A stretch of DNA of 13,308 nucleotides from Deltaproteobacteria bacterium UBA5799 (lineage in GTDB: Bacteria; Desulfobacterota; GWC2-55-46): assembly GCA_002418185.1 (NCBI GenBank), contig DIDN01000122.1:1-13308 (forward strand), given 5' to 3'. How positions within the stretch are numbered: the first letter of the stretch is position 1; the number at the start of each line of letters is the position of its first letter. Below are positions 1 through 7,338 of this stretch, in pieces. A model generated the notes under the pieces. The model was not told where the DNA came from. It ran no database searches and was given only the letters and a program-made list of their open reading frames with translations. Both the position numbers and the translations under genes were made by a program.

Positions 1-1
1 C

Positions 2-19
2 AGGACAGGGAGGTTTTAA
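2..19 (+). CDS. Possible last codons of an upstream gene (partial)
   Basis: One frame is open from base 2 and stops at TAA (17-19), which overlaps the ATG of the next gene as TAATG. The first internal junction of the locus (1066-1070) has the same TAATG arrangement, so an upstream gene ending here is plausible. Only five codons are visible, so nothing can be said about the product. Confidence 0.3.
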   Translation, partial: RTGRF

Positions 20-1068
20 TGGATGGTGAATGGCAGAGTCCCGGGCGGCACCGGGCTGACGGCGTGCCTGCCTTCAGGCTGAACAGGACGCACCGCCTGT
101 ACAGGAAAAAATTCATCAAAAAGCTCCGGGAAGGGAGCATAAGGGTGGAAAAGAGCTGCAAGTGCCCATGCGGCTCCGCACACTTGAGGCGCCTTTCGGA
201 AAAGGACAGGTTCGGCCTGCCCTTCGGGAATTCCATATGCGCCGGCTGCGGCCTTGTCTCGCTCAGCCCGAGGATGGCACCTGAGTCTCTTCCCGAATAT
301 TACGGGAGCATATACCACCCGCTCATATGCGGGGTGCCTGCCGGGACTGTTTTGGAGGACCTCGTGAACGAGGGCCAGGGCCGGAGGGTGTTCGAGTCCA
401 TATGCCCGCACCTCCGGAAAAAGGAGTTGAAGGTGTGCGACGTGGGCGCGGCAAGCGGCTCTGCCCTCGCGGGGTTCAGGGAGAGCGCATCTGGGATGGG
501 CCTGACATGCGACCTCTACGCGTGCGAGTACGAGGAAAGATATCTCCGGGCCGCGCTTGAAAGGGGGATAAAGGCCGTGAAGGGCGGTACCGACAGGCTC
601 CGGGGGTTCGGCCGCCGCTTCGACGTGATCATACTGAGCCATGTGCTCGAGCATTTCCATGACCCGTTCTCCGAACTCAATGTCCTATCGGGCCTCCTTG
701 CCGAAGGCGGGCTCGTCTATGTTGAGGTGCCCGGCATCATGGACCTTGGCCGGTATGAGCACGACCTTCAGTCGTACTTCGTGCACGCGCATAATTTCAG
801 CTTCAACCTCTCCTCCCTTGAGACGGTGCTCTCTTTATCGGGCTATAAGCTTCTTTCAGGGGACGAGTCGGTACGGTCGGTCTTCGAAAAAGGCCGGGGC
901 CGCTCTCCGGACAAGGGAAACTATTCGAGGATAATGGGGTATCTCAGGGAAGCCTCCTCGAAAAGGGGGCCGGACAGGCATTCCGGCTTTAAGGGCGCTG
1001 TCCTGAAGGCGTATTACAGGGGCGAATCGCTCCTCGGCCTCTCGGGTTTCAAAGGGGAGGGATTGTAA
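19..1068 (+). CDS. Class I SAM-dependent methyltransferase with N-terminal cysteine (zinc-ribbon-like) motif
   Basis: This 349-residue protein probably methylates a sugar or glycan intermediate in the cytoplasm, using S-adenosylmethionine. A cysteine cluster sits near the N-terminus: C47, C49 and C51, then C74 and C77 in CAGCG, followed by LVSLSPRM. That layout is typical of the zinc-ribbon-plus-methyltransferase proteins common in polysaccharide clusters. The SAM-binding motif I is at 140-147 (CDVGAASG), an acidic strand end at about 170, and the motif IV/post-IV region at 202-215 (DVIILSHVLEHFHD). The HAHNFSFN stretch near 256-263 matches the region that follows the core in this family. The ATG at 19 has AGGGAGG at 7-13, spacing 5. 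The stop overlaps the next start (TAATG). The substrate cannot be read from sequence; O-, N- and C-methylation are all possible. Confidence 0.85.
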   Translation: MDGEWQSPGRHRADGVPAFRLNRTHRLYRKKFIKKLREGSIRVEKSCKCPCGSAHLRRLSEKDRFGLPFGNSICAGCGLVSLSPRMAPESLPEYYGSIYHPLICGVPAGTVLEDLVNEGQGRRVFESICPHLRKKELKVCDVGAASGSALAGFRESASGMGLTCDLYACEYEERYLRAALERGIKAVKGGTDRLRGFGRRFDVIILSHVLEHFHDPFSELNVLSGLLAEGGLVYVEVPGIMDLGRYEHDLQSYFVHAHNFSFNLSSLETVLSLSGYKLLSGDESVRSVFEKGRGRSPDKGNYSRIMGYLREASSKRGPDRHSGFKGAVLKAYYRGESLLGLSGFKGEGL

Positions 1069-2024
1069 TGGGAAGCAGGATAGAGCTGCTGGACGTCTCG
1101 CTCGTCGAGGACAGGGAAAAGCTCGGGCTCATAGACAGGTGGAAAAAGGTCCTCGGCCTCGAAATAGGCTGGCACTACGACCTGGATATCATATGGGCCC
1201 TGAGGGAGGTCGAGAGGCTCGGGCTTGAAAAAGGGGCCCTGGTCATGGACGCGGGCGCAGGGAACGGGCTCTTGCAGTTCCTCCTCGCCGCATCGGGATA
1301 CAACGTCCTGAGCGTGGATTTCGCGGAAAGAAAGGCGCCCTTGGCCGCCAGATGGATATTCGAGGTCAGGGAAGAGGAATGCGCCGCGCCCTCTCCGGCG
1401 GGGCCCGCGAACCCGTACCGCAATTTCATAAAGCACAACCGGGGCGGGCTTGACGCCCGTAAGGCCGCAAGATGGCTCGGGGCCCCGCTCAAGACCGCTC
1501 GTGCGGCTTCGAGGAAGGCGCTGAGGCTTATCGACCCGGACCTCTTGGGCGAGGCCTTCTCATCGAGAAAGCGGTCGTACGGGAAGGTCCGCTACATAAA
1601 GGGTGATTTCACGGACCTCAAAAAGATAGAGAGCGGCTCGGTCGACTGCATAGTATCGGTCTCGGCGCTTGAGCACAATTCCTTCGAGGACATAAGGAAA
1701 TCCGTCGGGGAATTCACAAGGGTATTGAAGAAGGGCGCGCCCATGGCGATTACCCTGAGCGCGGCCCGCGGCTCGGACTGGTACTTCAAGCCCTGCGAGG
1801 GCTGGTGCCTTGGCGACCGGACCATAAGGGAACTCTTCGGCATGGGAGACTGCCCTTCGAACTTCGAGAGGTACGACGAGCTCTTTACGAAGCTCAGGAG
1901 GTCGGGTGAAATAAAGGGGAGGATATCGAGGCATTATAAGGTGAGCGGCGAAAACGGGCTCCCCTGGGGAGTGTACGACCCGAAGTACCAGCCGGTCGGG
2001 GTCTTCAAAAGGAAGTCACCGTGA
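1068..2024 (+). CDS. Class I SAM-dependent methyltransferase
   Basis: A 318-residue protein with a Rossmann-type SAM-binding core. Motif I is at 60-68 (MDAGAGNGL), and the acidic residue that normally contacts the SAM ribose is D84 in LSVDFAER. The motif IV region is at about 192-204 (VDCIVSVSALEHN), followed by a strand (RVLKKGAPMAITL) typical of methyltransferases. Between motif I/II and about residue 170 there is an unusually long, basic, Ala/Arg-rich insertion, probably a lid or substrate-binding subdomain. The ATG at 1068 is preceded by GGGGAGG (1054-1060) and overlaps the previous stop by one base. The 3' end overlaps the next gene by four bases (GTGA). It lies directly behind another methyltransferase that differs in architecture, so the two probably act on different positions or substrates. 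No substrate can be assigned. Confidence 0.8.
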   Translation: MGSRIELLDVSLVEDREKLGLIDRWKKVLGLEIGWHYDLDIIWALREVERLGLEKGALVMDAGAGNGLLQFLLAASGYNVLSVDFAERKAPLAARWIFEVREEECAAPSPAGPANPYRNFIKHNRGGLDARKAARWLGAPLKTARAASRKALRLIDPDLLGEAFSSRKRSYGKVRYIKGDFTDLKKIESGSVDCIVSVSALEHNSFEDIRKSVGEFTRVLKKGAPMAITLSAARGSDWYFKPCEGWCLGDRTIRELFGMGDCPSNFERYDELFTKLRRSGEIKGRISRHYKVSGENGLPWGVYDPKYQPVGVFKRKSP

Positions 2025-3778
2025 AGCTCGCGATAACGGTGCTGAAAAAAAAAGGCGGCAGGCTCAAGAGGCTCGACTGTGACGCGTTCGCCTTCAGGAA
2101 AGCCGGGTGGGAAGACCCCGGCCTCAAGGAGTATATTGACGCCTTCTCAAAGGTGATGGGCGAAAATGCCGATGACCTGAGATACGTCGTTTCCGACACC
2201 CTCTCGAGGCTTGACGGGCGCACCTATTTTTTCGACAAGCTCTCGAAATGCGTCCGGCTCGTTGAAGAGATAGAGGGCGCGGAAGGAAACCTGAGGATAG
2301 AGAACCTGGAGCCTGCGCTGTACGCCGGGCTGAGGGACATTCTCGGCAAAAAGGGAATCACGTGGAGGGGCGGCAGGACGCGCTTTTTTCTCCTCAGGGC
2401 GGCCCGGGCCGCACGCCTGCCCTTAAGGCTCTCTCTTGCGTTCTTTCTGGATATTGTGCTCCTTGCGCTTGCAAGGGCCATGCTGCCCAAGCCCGCGAAG
2501 GGCCTTTATGACTGCGCATTTCTGAGCTTCTACGACTACAGGTGCATGAAAAACGGGAGGTTCAGGGACGATTACTTCCAGCCGCTTATAGAGCGCGCCG
2601 TCAGGCAGGGCGGCAGTGTGGTCGTGTTTCTTACGCTATGCCTTAACCTCTCTCCCTGGAGGCCGCTCAGGTATATGAAAGGCCACATTACGGCGCTCCG
2701 CGATATAGCGAGGATGTCGGAGGAGGGCGGGGTCGGGCTTACGGTCTATAACAGGCTCCTGTCGGTCGGCGCTCTCGCGAGGGCCTATATCAGGGCCGCG
2801 GGCTCTTTGCTCAGGCCCGGGGAAAAGATAACGCACCGGGGGCGCGACATCTCGGCTCTCGTAAGCGCTTCAATTGAGGAGGACTTCTTCCGCTGCGAGC
2901 ACATATACGCATGGAAGCAGTTCCTCTTCTTTGAAAGGCTGCTTACGCATTTTTCCATAAAGAGGATAGTCTACCCCTACGAGAACCATCCCTGGGAGAA
3001 GCTCCTCGCATTGCAGAGGAACCGTTTGAGCCCCGCTACCCGGCTCGTCGGCTTCCAGCACACGAGCTTTTCTATGAAGCTCCTCCAGTATTTCCCGGGC
3101 AGGTTCGAACAAGACCTGCCATTCCATCCGGACAAGATACTTGCGGCCGGAGAGGTGCCCGGGGAGGTGATGAACGAATTCGGCGCGTACGGCAAGGGGC
3201 TTGTCGAGCCGGGGTGCGCCCTCCGCCACGAATACATCTGGAAGGCGCGCCCCGGATGGGGCCCTGGCGTTGACGCCTTCAAAAAGAAGATCGCCTACGC
3301 GTTCTCCTTCGACACAAGCGTCTATCCCGTGATAATCGGTGCCATGAAGGAGGCGTTCGCGGGGAGCGAGTACACGGTATACCTGAAGATCCATCCGATA
3401 GTGCCTGTCGAGGCGGTCATAAAAGGGAAGCTCCCGGAAAATTTCGTCATGGCGAAGTACATGCCCTGGGAGGAGGTCTTCAGGGAAATCGACATACTCT
3501 TCTATGACGACAACTCGCTCGGCATAGAGGCGCTCAAGCACCCGGTCGATGTCGTCTACTTCGGGCTGGCCTATTCGACATACGACTGCGACAGGCTCTT
3601 CAAGTACGGGGAAGAGAAGACAGCCGTCCACTCGAAAGAGGAGCTCAAGAGGTTCCTGGCGGAGTATTACGGGAGTGGCGCAAAGCCCGGGAAAGACATA
3701 GAGCGCAGGGCCGAATACCTTTCACGATATCTTGCGCCTGTCACGCCGGAGCGGCTGGACAGGTTCCTCCATTGCTGA
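2021..3778 (+). CDS. Large surface-carbohydrate biosynthesis protein, GT-B-like C-terminal half
   Basis: A 585-residue protein starting at GTG 2021, in a GTGA overlap with the preceding gene. I cannot name its family with certainty. The C-terminal half has the feel of GT-B transferases and capsule/glycerophosphotransferase-type enzymes: RIVYPYENHPWEK (315-327), VGFQHTSFSM (343-352), DKILAAGEVPGEVM (371-384), YLKIHPIVP (454-462), and DILFYDDNSLGIEALKHPVDV (491-511), the last resembling the acidic donor-binding helix of such folds. Residues about 133-155 are strongly hydrophobic and flanked by arginines, so a membrane-associated segment is possible. The N-terminal 120 residues match nothing I recognise. 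Resemblance to the long surface-carbohydrate biosynthesis proteins of O-antigen clusters is an impression, not a search result. It is probably a transferase acting on a lipid-linked or nucleotide-linked substrate at the inner membrane face. Nine A residues in a row lie at codons 9-11. Confidence 0.6.
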   Translation: MKLAITVLKKKGGRLKRLDCDAFAFRKAGWEDPGLKEYIDAFSKVMGENADDLRYVVSDTLSRLDGRTYFFDKLSKCVRLVEEIEGAEGNLRIENLEPALYAGLRDILGKKGITWRGGRTRFFLLRAARAARLPLRLSLAFFLDIVLLALARAMLPKPAKGLYDCAFLSFYDYRCMKNGRFRDDYFQPLIERAVRQGGSVVVFLTLCLNLSPWRPLRYMKGHITALRDIARMSEEGGVGLTVYNRLLSVGALARAYIRAAGSLLRPGEKITHRGRDISALVSASIEEDFFRCEHIYAWKQFLFFERLLTHFSIKRIVYPYENHPWEKLLALQRNRLSPATRLVGFQHTSFSMKLLQYFPGRFEQDLPFHPDKILAAGEVPGEVMNEFGAYGKGLVEPGCALRHEYIWKARPGWGPGVDAFKKKIAYAFSFDTSVYPVIIGAMKEAFAGSEYTVYLKIHPIVPVEAVIKGKLPENFVMAKYMPWEEVFREIDILFYDDNSLGIEALKHPVDVVYFGLAYSTYDCDRLFKYGEEKTAVHSKEELKRFLAEYYGSGAKPGKDIERRAEYLSRYLAPVTPERLDRFLHC

Positions 3779-3797
3779 AAAAGAGGACCGCCTTTTT
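3778..3797 (+). terminator. Weak candidate terminator after the first gene block
   Basis: An A-run starting at the stop codon, then GG, a four-base loop, CC and a run of five T (AAAAA-GA-GG-ACCG-CC-TTTTT). It could form a short, bulged hairpin ending in U residues. The GC stem is only two pairs, so it would be weak. It is listed because it sits exactly between the first gene block and the next promoter. Confidence 0.2.
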
Positions 3798-3830
3798 ACG
3801 GCTATGCTTCACGGGCAGTATCATGGCGAG

Positions 3831-3858
3831 TTGACAAAAAAAACGAAATCAATAGAAT
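3831..3858 (+). promoter_or_regulatory. Sigma-70-type promoter for the downstream cassette
   Basis: A perfect -35 box TTGACA (3831-3836) is separated by 16 bp from TAGAAT (3853-3858), one mismatch from the TATAAT consensus. It sits in the only AT-rich patch of an otherwise GC-rich locus and in the only intergenic gap above a few bases. It points at the aldolase gene 160 bases on, so transcription would start near 3865 and leave a leader of about 150 nt. Seen directly; activity is inferred. Confidence 0.65.
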
Positions 3859-3863
3859 TGATT
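3847..3863. promoter_or_regulatory. 7-bp perfect inverted repeat overlapping the -10 (operator candidate)
   Basis: AATCAAT (3847-3853), spacer AGA, then ATTGATT (3857-3863) is a perfect palindrome around a 3-base centre. It covers the -10 box. A dimeric regulator bound here would block RNA polymerase. No regulator gene is in the window, and short AT palindromes can arise by chance in an AT-rich promoter. Confidence 0.4.
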
Positions 3864-4019
3864 CAAGGCGAGCGCGAATAATCAACGGCAACAGAGCGCT
3901 TTCAAGCCAAAAAAAGCAGCAGCCGGCAAGAGAGTTTCCATTCCAGTCGCATTCCGCAGTCCGGTCCCGTTCTTCTTGGACTCGCATCTCGGCAATCTCA
4001 GGAAAAACAGAAAGGTCCC
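3864..4019 (+). other. Leader region of the second gene block, no gene seen
   Basis: This is the stretch between the predicted promoter and the aldolase start. It contains an A-rich run near 3908 and a CATTCC motif repeated about 12 bases apart (near 3937 and 3949). I see no convincing open reading frame with a ribosome binding site, no tRNA, no riboswitch signature I recognise, and no JUMPstart/ops element. Confidence 0.4.
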
Positions 4020-4808
4020 GTGAAGGGAAAGCCCCGTAACGCCCCCCTTAAGGAGCGGCTCCGGGCGGGCGAGCTCACTATCGGCTCCTGGATAACGCTC
4101 GGCCACCCGTCGATAGCCGAAATCATGGCCAGAGCCGGTTTCGACTGGCTGGTCGTGGACATGGAGCATTCCGCCATTACGCTCCGCGAGGCCCAGGCGC
4201 TCATACAGGCGATAGAGCTTGGCGGCTCCGTGCCGTTAGTAAGGGTCGGCGCGAACGACCCAAATGAGATAAAGAGGGTCATGGACGCAGGCGCGCACGG
4301 CGTAATAGTGCCGATGGTCAATTCGAGGGAGGACGCGCTCCGGGCAATCAGCGCAGCCAACTACCCGCCCCGTGGCACGCGCGGGGTCGGGCTCGCAAGG
4401 GCCCAGGGCTACGGGCTCGGGTTCGAGGGATACAAGGAGTGGCTCTGTGAGAACTGCGTGACAGTCGTGCAGATAGAGCACGTTCAGGCATTAAGGGACC
4501 TCGACGGCATACTCGCGACAGAGGGTGTCGACGCCTTCATCGTGGGCCCTTACGACCTCTCGGGCTCGCTCGGCAGGCCCGGCGAGCTCGACTGCCCCGA
4601 GGTGGCCGCGGCCCTTGAAGAGGTGAAGGAGGCGGCAAGGCGGACTGGCGCCCTTTCAGGGTTCCACGTCATACCTCCTGACTGGAGGGAGGCCCGGGCA
4701 AGGATAGCCGAAGGCTACAGGTTCATAGGCCTGAGCCTCGACACGCTTTTTCTCGGGTCGTCTTGCAGCGAGGAGCTAAAGAATCTGAGGAGGCCGAGCT
4801 TCGCGTGA
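4020..4808 (+). CDS. HpcH/HpaI-family (class II, metal-dependent) aldolase
   Basis: A 262-residue protein of normal family length. The family has a TIM-barrel fold and makes or breaks the bond between pyruvate, or a similar 2-keto acid, and an aldehyde, using a divalent metal. The known catalytic set is visible by position: the base H50 in LVVDMEHSAI, R75 in PLVRVGAND, and metal ligands E153 in VQIEHV and D179 in VGPYDLSGS. The family block around 88-103 (MDAGAHGVIVPMVNSR) is also intact. In catabolism relatives act on 4-hydroxy-2-oxo-heptanedioate or 2-keto-3-deoxy-glucarate. Here the polysaccharide setting suggests building or trimming a 2-keto-3-deoxy-type intermediate, which is inference. 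The GTG at 4020 has only a modest AAAGG (4011-4015), but the N-terminus it gives matches the family. It is first gene behind the predicted promoter and overlaps the next gene by GTGA. Confidence 0.88.
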   Translation: MKGKPRNAPLKERLRAGELTIGSWITLGHPSIAEIMARAGFDWLVVDMEHSAITLREAQALIQAIELGGSVPLVRVGANDPNEIKRVMDAGAHGVIVPMVNSREDALRAISAANYPPRGTRGVGLARAQGYGLGFEGYKEWLCENCVTVVQIEHVQALRDLDGILATEGVDAFIVGPYDLSGSLGRPGELDCPEVAAALEEVKEAARRTGALSGFHVIPPDWREARARIAEGYRFIGLSLDTLFLGSSCSEELKNLRRPSFA

Positions 4809-5758
4809 CAAAGGTATTCATCTCCACGTCCACATTCGGGGAATACGACCGCTCGCCGCTGGACGCGTTGAGGGGGGGCGGGTTCGAGCCCGTCATGAAC
4901 CCGTACGGGAGGACGCTCAAGGAGCACGAGATCAAGTCCCTTGCAAAGGACGCGGCAGGCCTCATAGCCGGGACAGAGCGCCTCGACGGCCCGCTCCTCT
5001 GCGCAATGCCGGGCCTGAGGATAATATCGCGCTGCGGCGCCGGGCTCGACAACATAGACCTCGACGCTGCAAGCAGGCTCGGTGTCGCGGTATTCAACAC
5101 CCCTTCAGGCCCCACCCTGGCGGTGGCGGAGTTAACGGTCGCGCTTCTCCTGAACCTCGCGCGGCGGGTCGGCGAGATGGACCGCGACATCAGGAGGGGG
5201 GTATGGCGGAAATCCGCAGGGAGCCTGTTAAACAGAAAAAAGGTCGGGATTATAGGTTTCGGGAGAATCGGGAGGAAAGTCGCGGCGCTCCTCCTTCCCT
5301 TTGGCGCGGAATTACGCTATTTCGACCCGTGCCGCGCGGAAAGCGTCTTCGGGTGCCGTCCCTCGGGACTCGACGAGATCCTTCCCTGGGCCGATGCGGT
5401 AACAATCCATGCGTCATACGGTCCGTCGTGCAAGGCAATACTCGGCGCGAGGGAGCTGGCCATTATGAAAGAGGGGGCGATAATCGTAAACACCTCGCGG
5501 GGAGGGGCCGTTGACGAGGCCGTGCTGTACGAGGCGCTCCGGTCAGGCAGATTGTCCGGCGCTGCCCTCGACGTGTTCAAGGAGGAGCCTTACAACGGGC
5601 CGCTGGCCGGGCTGCCTAACGTCATACTCACTCCGCACATAGGCTCGTACGCCCGGGAGGCGCGCTCGGAGATGGAGATGGAGGCGGTCTCAAACCTCCT
5701 CAGGGGCTTCGGCCTTGGAGCCGGATGTGGGCCGGAAAAAGGAGCGGGGAGATCATAA
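4805..5758 (+). CDS. D-2-hydroxyacid dehydrogenase, phosphoglycerate dehydrogenase-like, without ACT domain
   Basis: A 317-residue cytoplasmic NAD(P)-dependent oxidoreductase interconverting a 2-hydroxy acid and a 2-keto acid. The substrate-binding half contains SRCGAGLDNIDL (75-86) and AELTVALLLNLARR (108-121). The nucleotide motif is GIIGFGRIG (148-156). The catalytic triad is complete: R232 in NTSRGG, E261 in DVFKEEP, H278 in LTPHIGSY. It ends soon after the catalytic half, so the regulatory ACT domain of many serine-pathway SerA enzymes is absent, arguing for a dedicated role. I chose GTG 4805 because it overlaps the previous stop as GTGA, has GAGGAGG at 4787-4793, and starts the protein at the usual beta strand. 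A TTG at 4763 would add 14 residues. Pairing with the aldolase suggests that a 2-keto product is reduced, or a hydroxy acid oxidised, in the same route. Confidence 0.88.
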   Translation: MTKVFISTSTFGEYDRSPLDALRGGGFEPVMNPYGRTLKEHEIKSLAKDAAGLIAGTERLDGPLLCAMPGLRIISRCGAGLDNIDLDAASRLGVAVFNTPSGPTLAVAELTVALLLNLARRVGEMDRDIRRGVWRKSAGSLLNRKKVGIIGFGRIGRKVAALLLPFGAELRYFDPCRAESVFGCRPSGLDEILPWADAVTIHASYGPSCKAILGARELAIMKEGAIIVNTSRGGAVDEAVLYEALRSGRLSGAALDVFKEEPYNGPLAGLPNVILTPHIGSYAREARSEMEMEAVSNLLRGFGLGAGCGPEKGAGRS

Positions 5759-6393
5759 GGGCGATCGCATTCGATTTCGACGGGGTCGTCCTGGAGTCAG
5801 CCCGGATAAAGACCGAGGCGTTCAGGGAGCTTTTCGCGGAATACCCGGAAAAGGTTGACGAGATAGTCGAGTACCACCTCGGGAACGAAGGTGTTTCGCG
5901 ATACCCGAAGTTCAGGCACATCCGCGAGGAGATACTCGGGGCCGAATACACCGAAGAGGCCGGGCAAAGGCTCGGAGAGGAATTTTCCGCGCTCGTCTAC
6001 GAAAAGGTGCTCAGGGCCCCGTTTGTAGAGGGCGCATCCGCGTTCCTCAAGGAACACCATGCCGAATACCTCATGTTCATAGTCTCGGCGACACCGCAGG
6101 CGGAGCTTGCCGAGATCGTAACGGCAAGGGGGATCGCCGGGTACTTCACGGGCGTTTACGGAAGCCCCGTGCTCAAGACGGATGCGCTCCGGGACATAAT
6201 GGAACGGCACGCGCTGGGGTGTGACGAGGTCGTCCTTGTCGGAGACGCCGCTGCGGACAGGGACGCGGCAGCTGAGGCCGGGGCCCATTTCATAGCCCGG
6301 GTCGCGGGTAACGGCAGCCCTCTCAGGGATGAAAAATTCAGGCTTGAAGACCTCGGCGCGCTTATGGGGCTGATAAACGGGCTTGGACGTTAA
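5725..6393 (+). CDS. HAD-superfamily phosphatase
   Basis: A 222-residue HAD hydrolase with all four motifs: nucleophile and acid D17 and D19 in FDFDGVV, S121 in FIVSATP, K151 in PVLKTDAL, and D174/D178 in LVGDAAADRD. An alpha-helical cap (about 25-100) places it near the phosphoglycolate phosphatase/beta-phosphoglucomutase-like group. It probably removes phosphate from a sugar or sugar-acid phosphate in the pathway. ATG 5725 is the only standard start upstream of motif I and has GGAG at 5717-5720, giving a 34-base overlap with the dehydrogenase gene. An AAAGGAG (5738-5744) sits ahead of an ATA at 5755 that would form an ATAA overlap, so a rare ATA start is conceivable. The stop TAA lies next to the ribosome binding site of the next gene. 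Confidence 0.85.
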   Translation: MWAGKRSGEIIRAIAFDFDGVVLESARIKTEAFRELFAEYPEKVDEIVEYHLGNEGVSRYPKFRHIREEILGAEYTEEAGQRLGEEFSALVYEKVLRAPFVEGASAFLKEHHAEYLMFIVSATPQAELAEIVTARGIAGYFTGVYGSPVLKTDALRDIMERHALGCDEVVLVGDAAADRDAAAEAGAHFIARVAGNGSPLRDEKFRLEDLGALMGLINGLGR

Positions 6394-6403
6394 AGGAGTC
6401 GAG

Positions 6404-7327
6404 ATGCGAAAGGCAGTGGTCTTCGGCGGGTCGGGATTTCTGGGGAGCCATGTCGCGGACGAGCTTACAAAAGCCGGGTTTGATGTCGCGGTATTCGACA
6501 GGAGGCGCTCGCCATTTCTCCTGCCCTCCCAGGAGATGCTCGTCGGAGACATGCTGAATGAAAGACAGGTGAGGGAGGCCGTAAGGGGCGCGGACTTCGT
6601 CTACAACTTCGCCGGGCTCGCCGACATAGAGGAGTGCCGGGCAAGGCCCGTAGACACGGTCAGATACAATATCCTCGGCAACTCCATAATACTCGAGGCC
6701 GTGGCCTCGGAGAAGGTGGAAAGGTTCGTATTCGCGAGCACCATGTACGTCTACAGCGACGCAGGTGCCTTCTACAGGACAAGCAAGCAGGCTTCAGAGC
6801 TTATGATAGAGGACTACAGCAGGCTCCGCGGGCTCCCCTACACGATAATGAGGTACGGCTCGCTTTACGGCGAGCGCTCGGACGAGCGGAACAGCGTTTT
6901 CCGGATACTCAAGGAGGCGGTGACAGAGGGCAGGATCACCTATTACGGGGACGGCGACGAGGAAAGGGAGTTCCTGCACGTGAGGGACGCGGCAAGGACC
7001 AGCGTCGAGGTGCTCGACAAACCCTTCAGGAACGAGTGCGTGATAGTGACGGGGCACAGGGCGGTGAAGTACAGGGAGTTCCTCGAGATGGTGGTCGAGA
7101 TGCTGAAGGGCAGGGTGATAGTCGAGTACAGGGAGAGAAAGCAGGACACCCATTACCGGATAACGCCCTACGCCTTCAGCCCGAGGTTCGCCAAGAAGAT
7201 GAGCCCCCCGCAGCACGTGGACCTGGGGCAGGGGCTCCTCCACTGCATAAACGAGATATTTAACGGTATGCAGGACGAAAAGAGCAAGCACGTTGCGCTC
7301 GCGCTCGGAAGCATGGACATGAGCTGA
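6404..7327 (+). CDS. NAD-dependent epimerase/dehydratase (extended SDR)
   Basis: A 307-residue extended short-chain dehydrogenase acting on a nucleotide-sugar or a sugar-like substrate. The N-terminal NAD motif is GGSGFLG (8-14), followed by FDRRR (31-35) at the end of the second strand. The catalytic region is STMYVYS (112-118) and Y124-x3-K128 in FYRTSKQASE. The C-terminal half has REFLHVRDAA (188-197), a typical substrate-domain motif. The loop between the catalytic Ser/Thr and the Tyr is only about 11 residues, roughly half that of GalE-type enzymes. The chosen ATG 6404 has AAAGGAG at 6392-6398, spacing 5, and gives the standard start before the first beta strand. A TTG at 6383 would add seven residues and lacks support. 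Epimerase, dehydratase and reductase activities cannot be told apart by sequence alone. Confidence 0.85.
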   Translation: MRKAVVFGGSGFLGSHVADELTKAGFDVAVFDRRRSPFLLPSQEMLVGDMLNERQVREAVRGADFVYNFAGLADIEECRARPVDTVRYNILGNSIILEAVASEKVERFVFASTMYVYSDAGAFYRTSKQASELMIEDYSRLRGLPYTIMRYGSLYGERSDERNSVFRILKEAVTEGRITYYGDGDEEREFLHVRDAARTSVEVLDKPFRNECVIVTGHRAVKYREFLEMVVEMLKGRVIVEYRERKQDTHYRITPYAFSPRFAKKMSPPQHVDLGQGLLHCINEIFNGMQDEKSKHVALALGSMDMS

Positions 7328-7338
7328 GGACAGAACAG

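Noticed and set aside
2870..3631. 253-codon reverse-strand open frame opposite the GT-B-like gene
   Set aside because: No domain signature, and it is fully covered by a better-supported + strand gene that has a coupled start.
3779..4019. JUMPstart/ops-type element, tRNA or small gene in the intergenic gap
   Set aside because: I looked for the ops core (GGCGGTAGC-like), cloverleaf arms and a small frame with a ribosome binding site, and found none.
4805..5758. Housekeeping serA (serine biosynthesis)
   Set aside because: The catalytic triad fits the superfamily, but the protein is short, lacks the ACT domain, and is coupled to an aldolase inside a glycan locus. SerA function cannot be excluded outright.
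4020..6393. Kdo or nonulosonic acid biosynthesis
   Set aside because: Aldolase plus HAD resembles those routes in outline. However, the aldolase is HpcH/HpaI type, not a KdsA/NeuB-type synthase, and no CMP-sugar synthetase is present.
5797..6552. 251-codon reverse-strand open frame opposite the HAD and SDR genes
   Set aside because: It spans two motif-complete genes on the other strand and shows no motif or ribosome binding context of its own.
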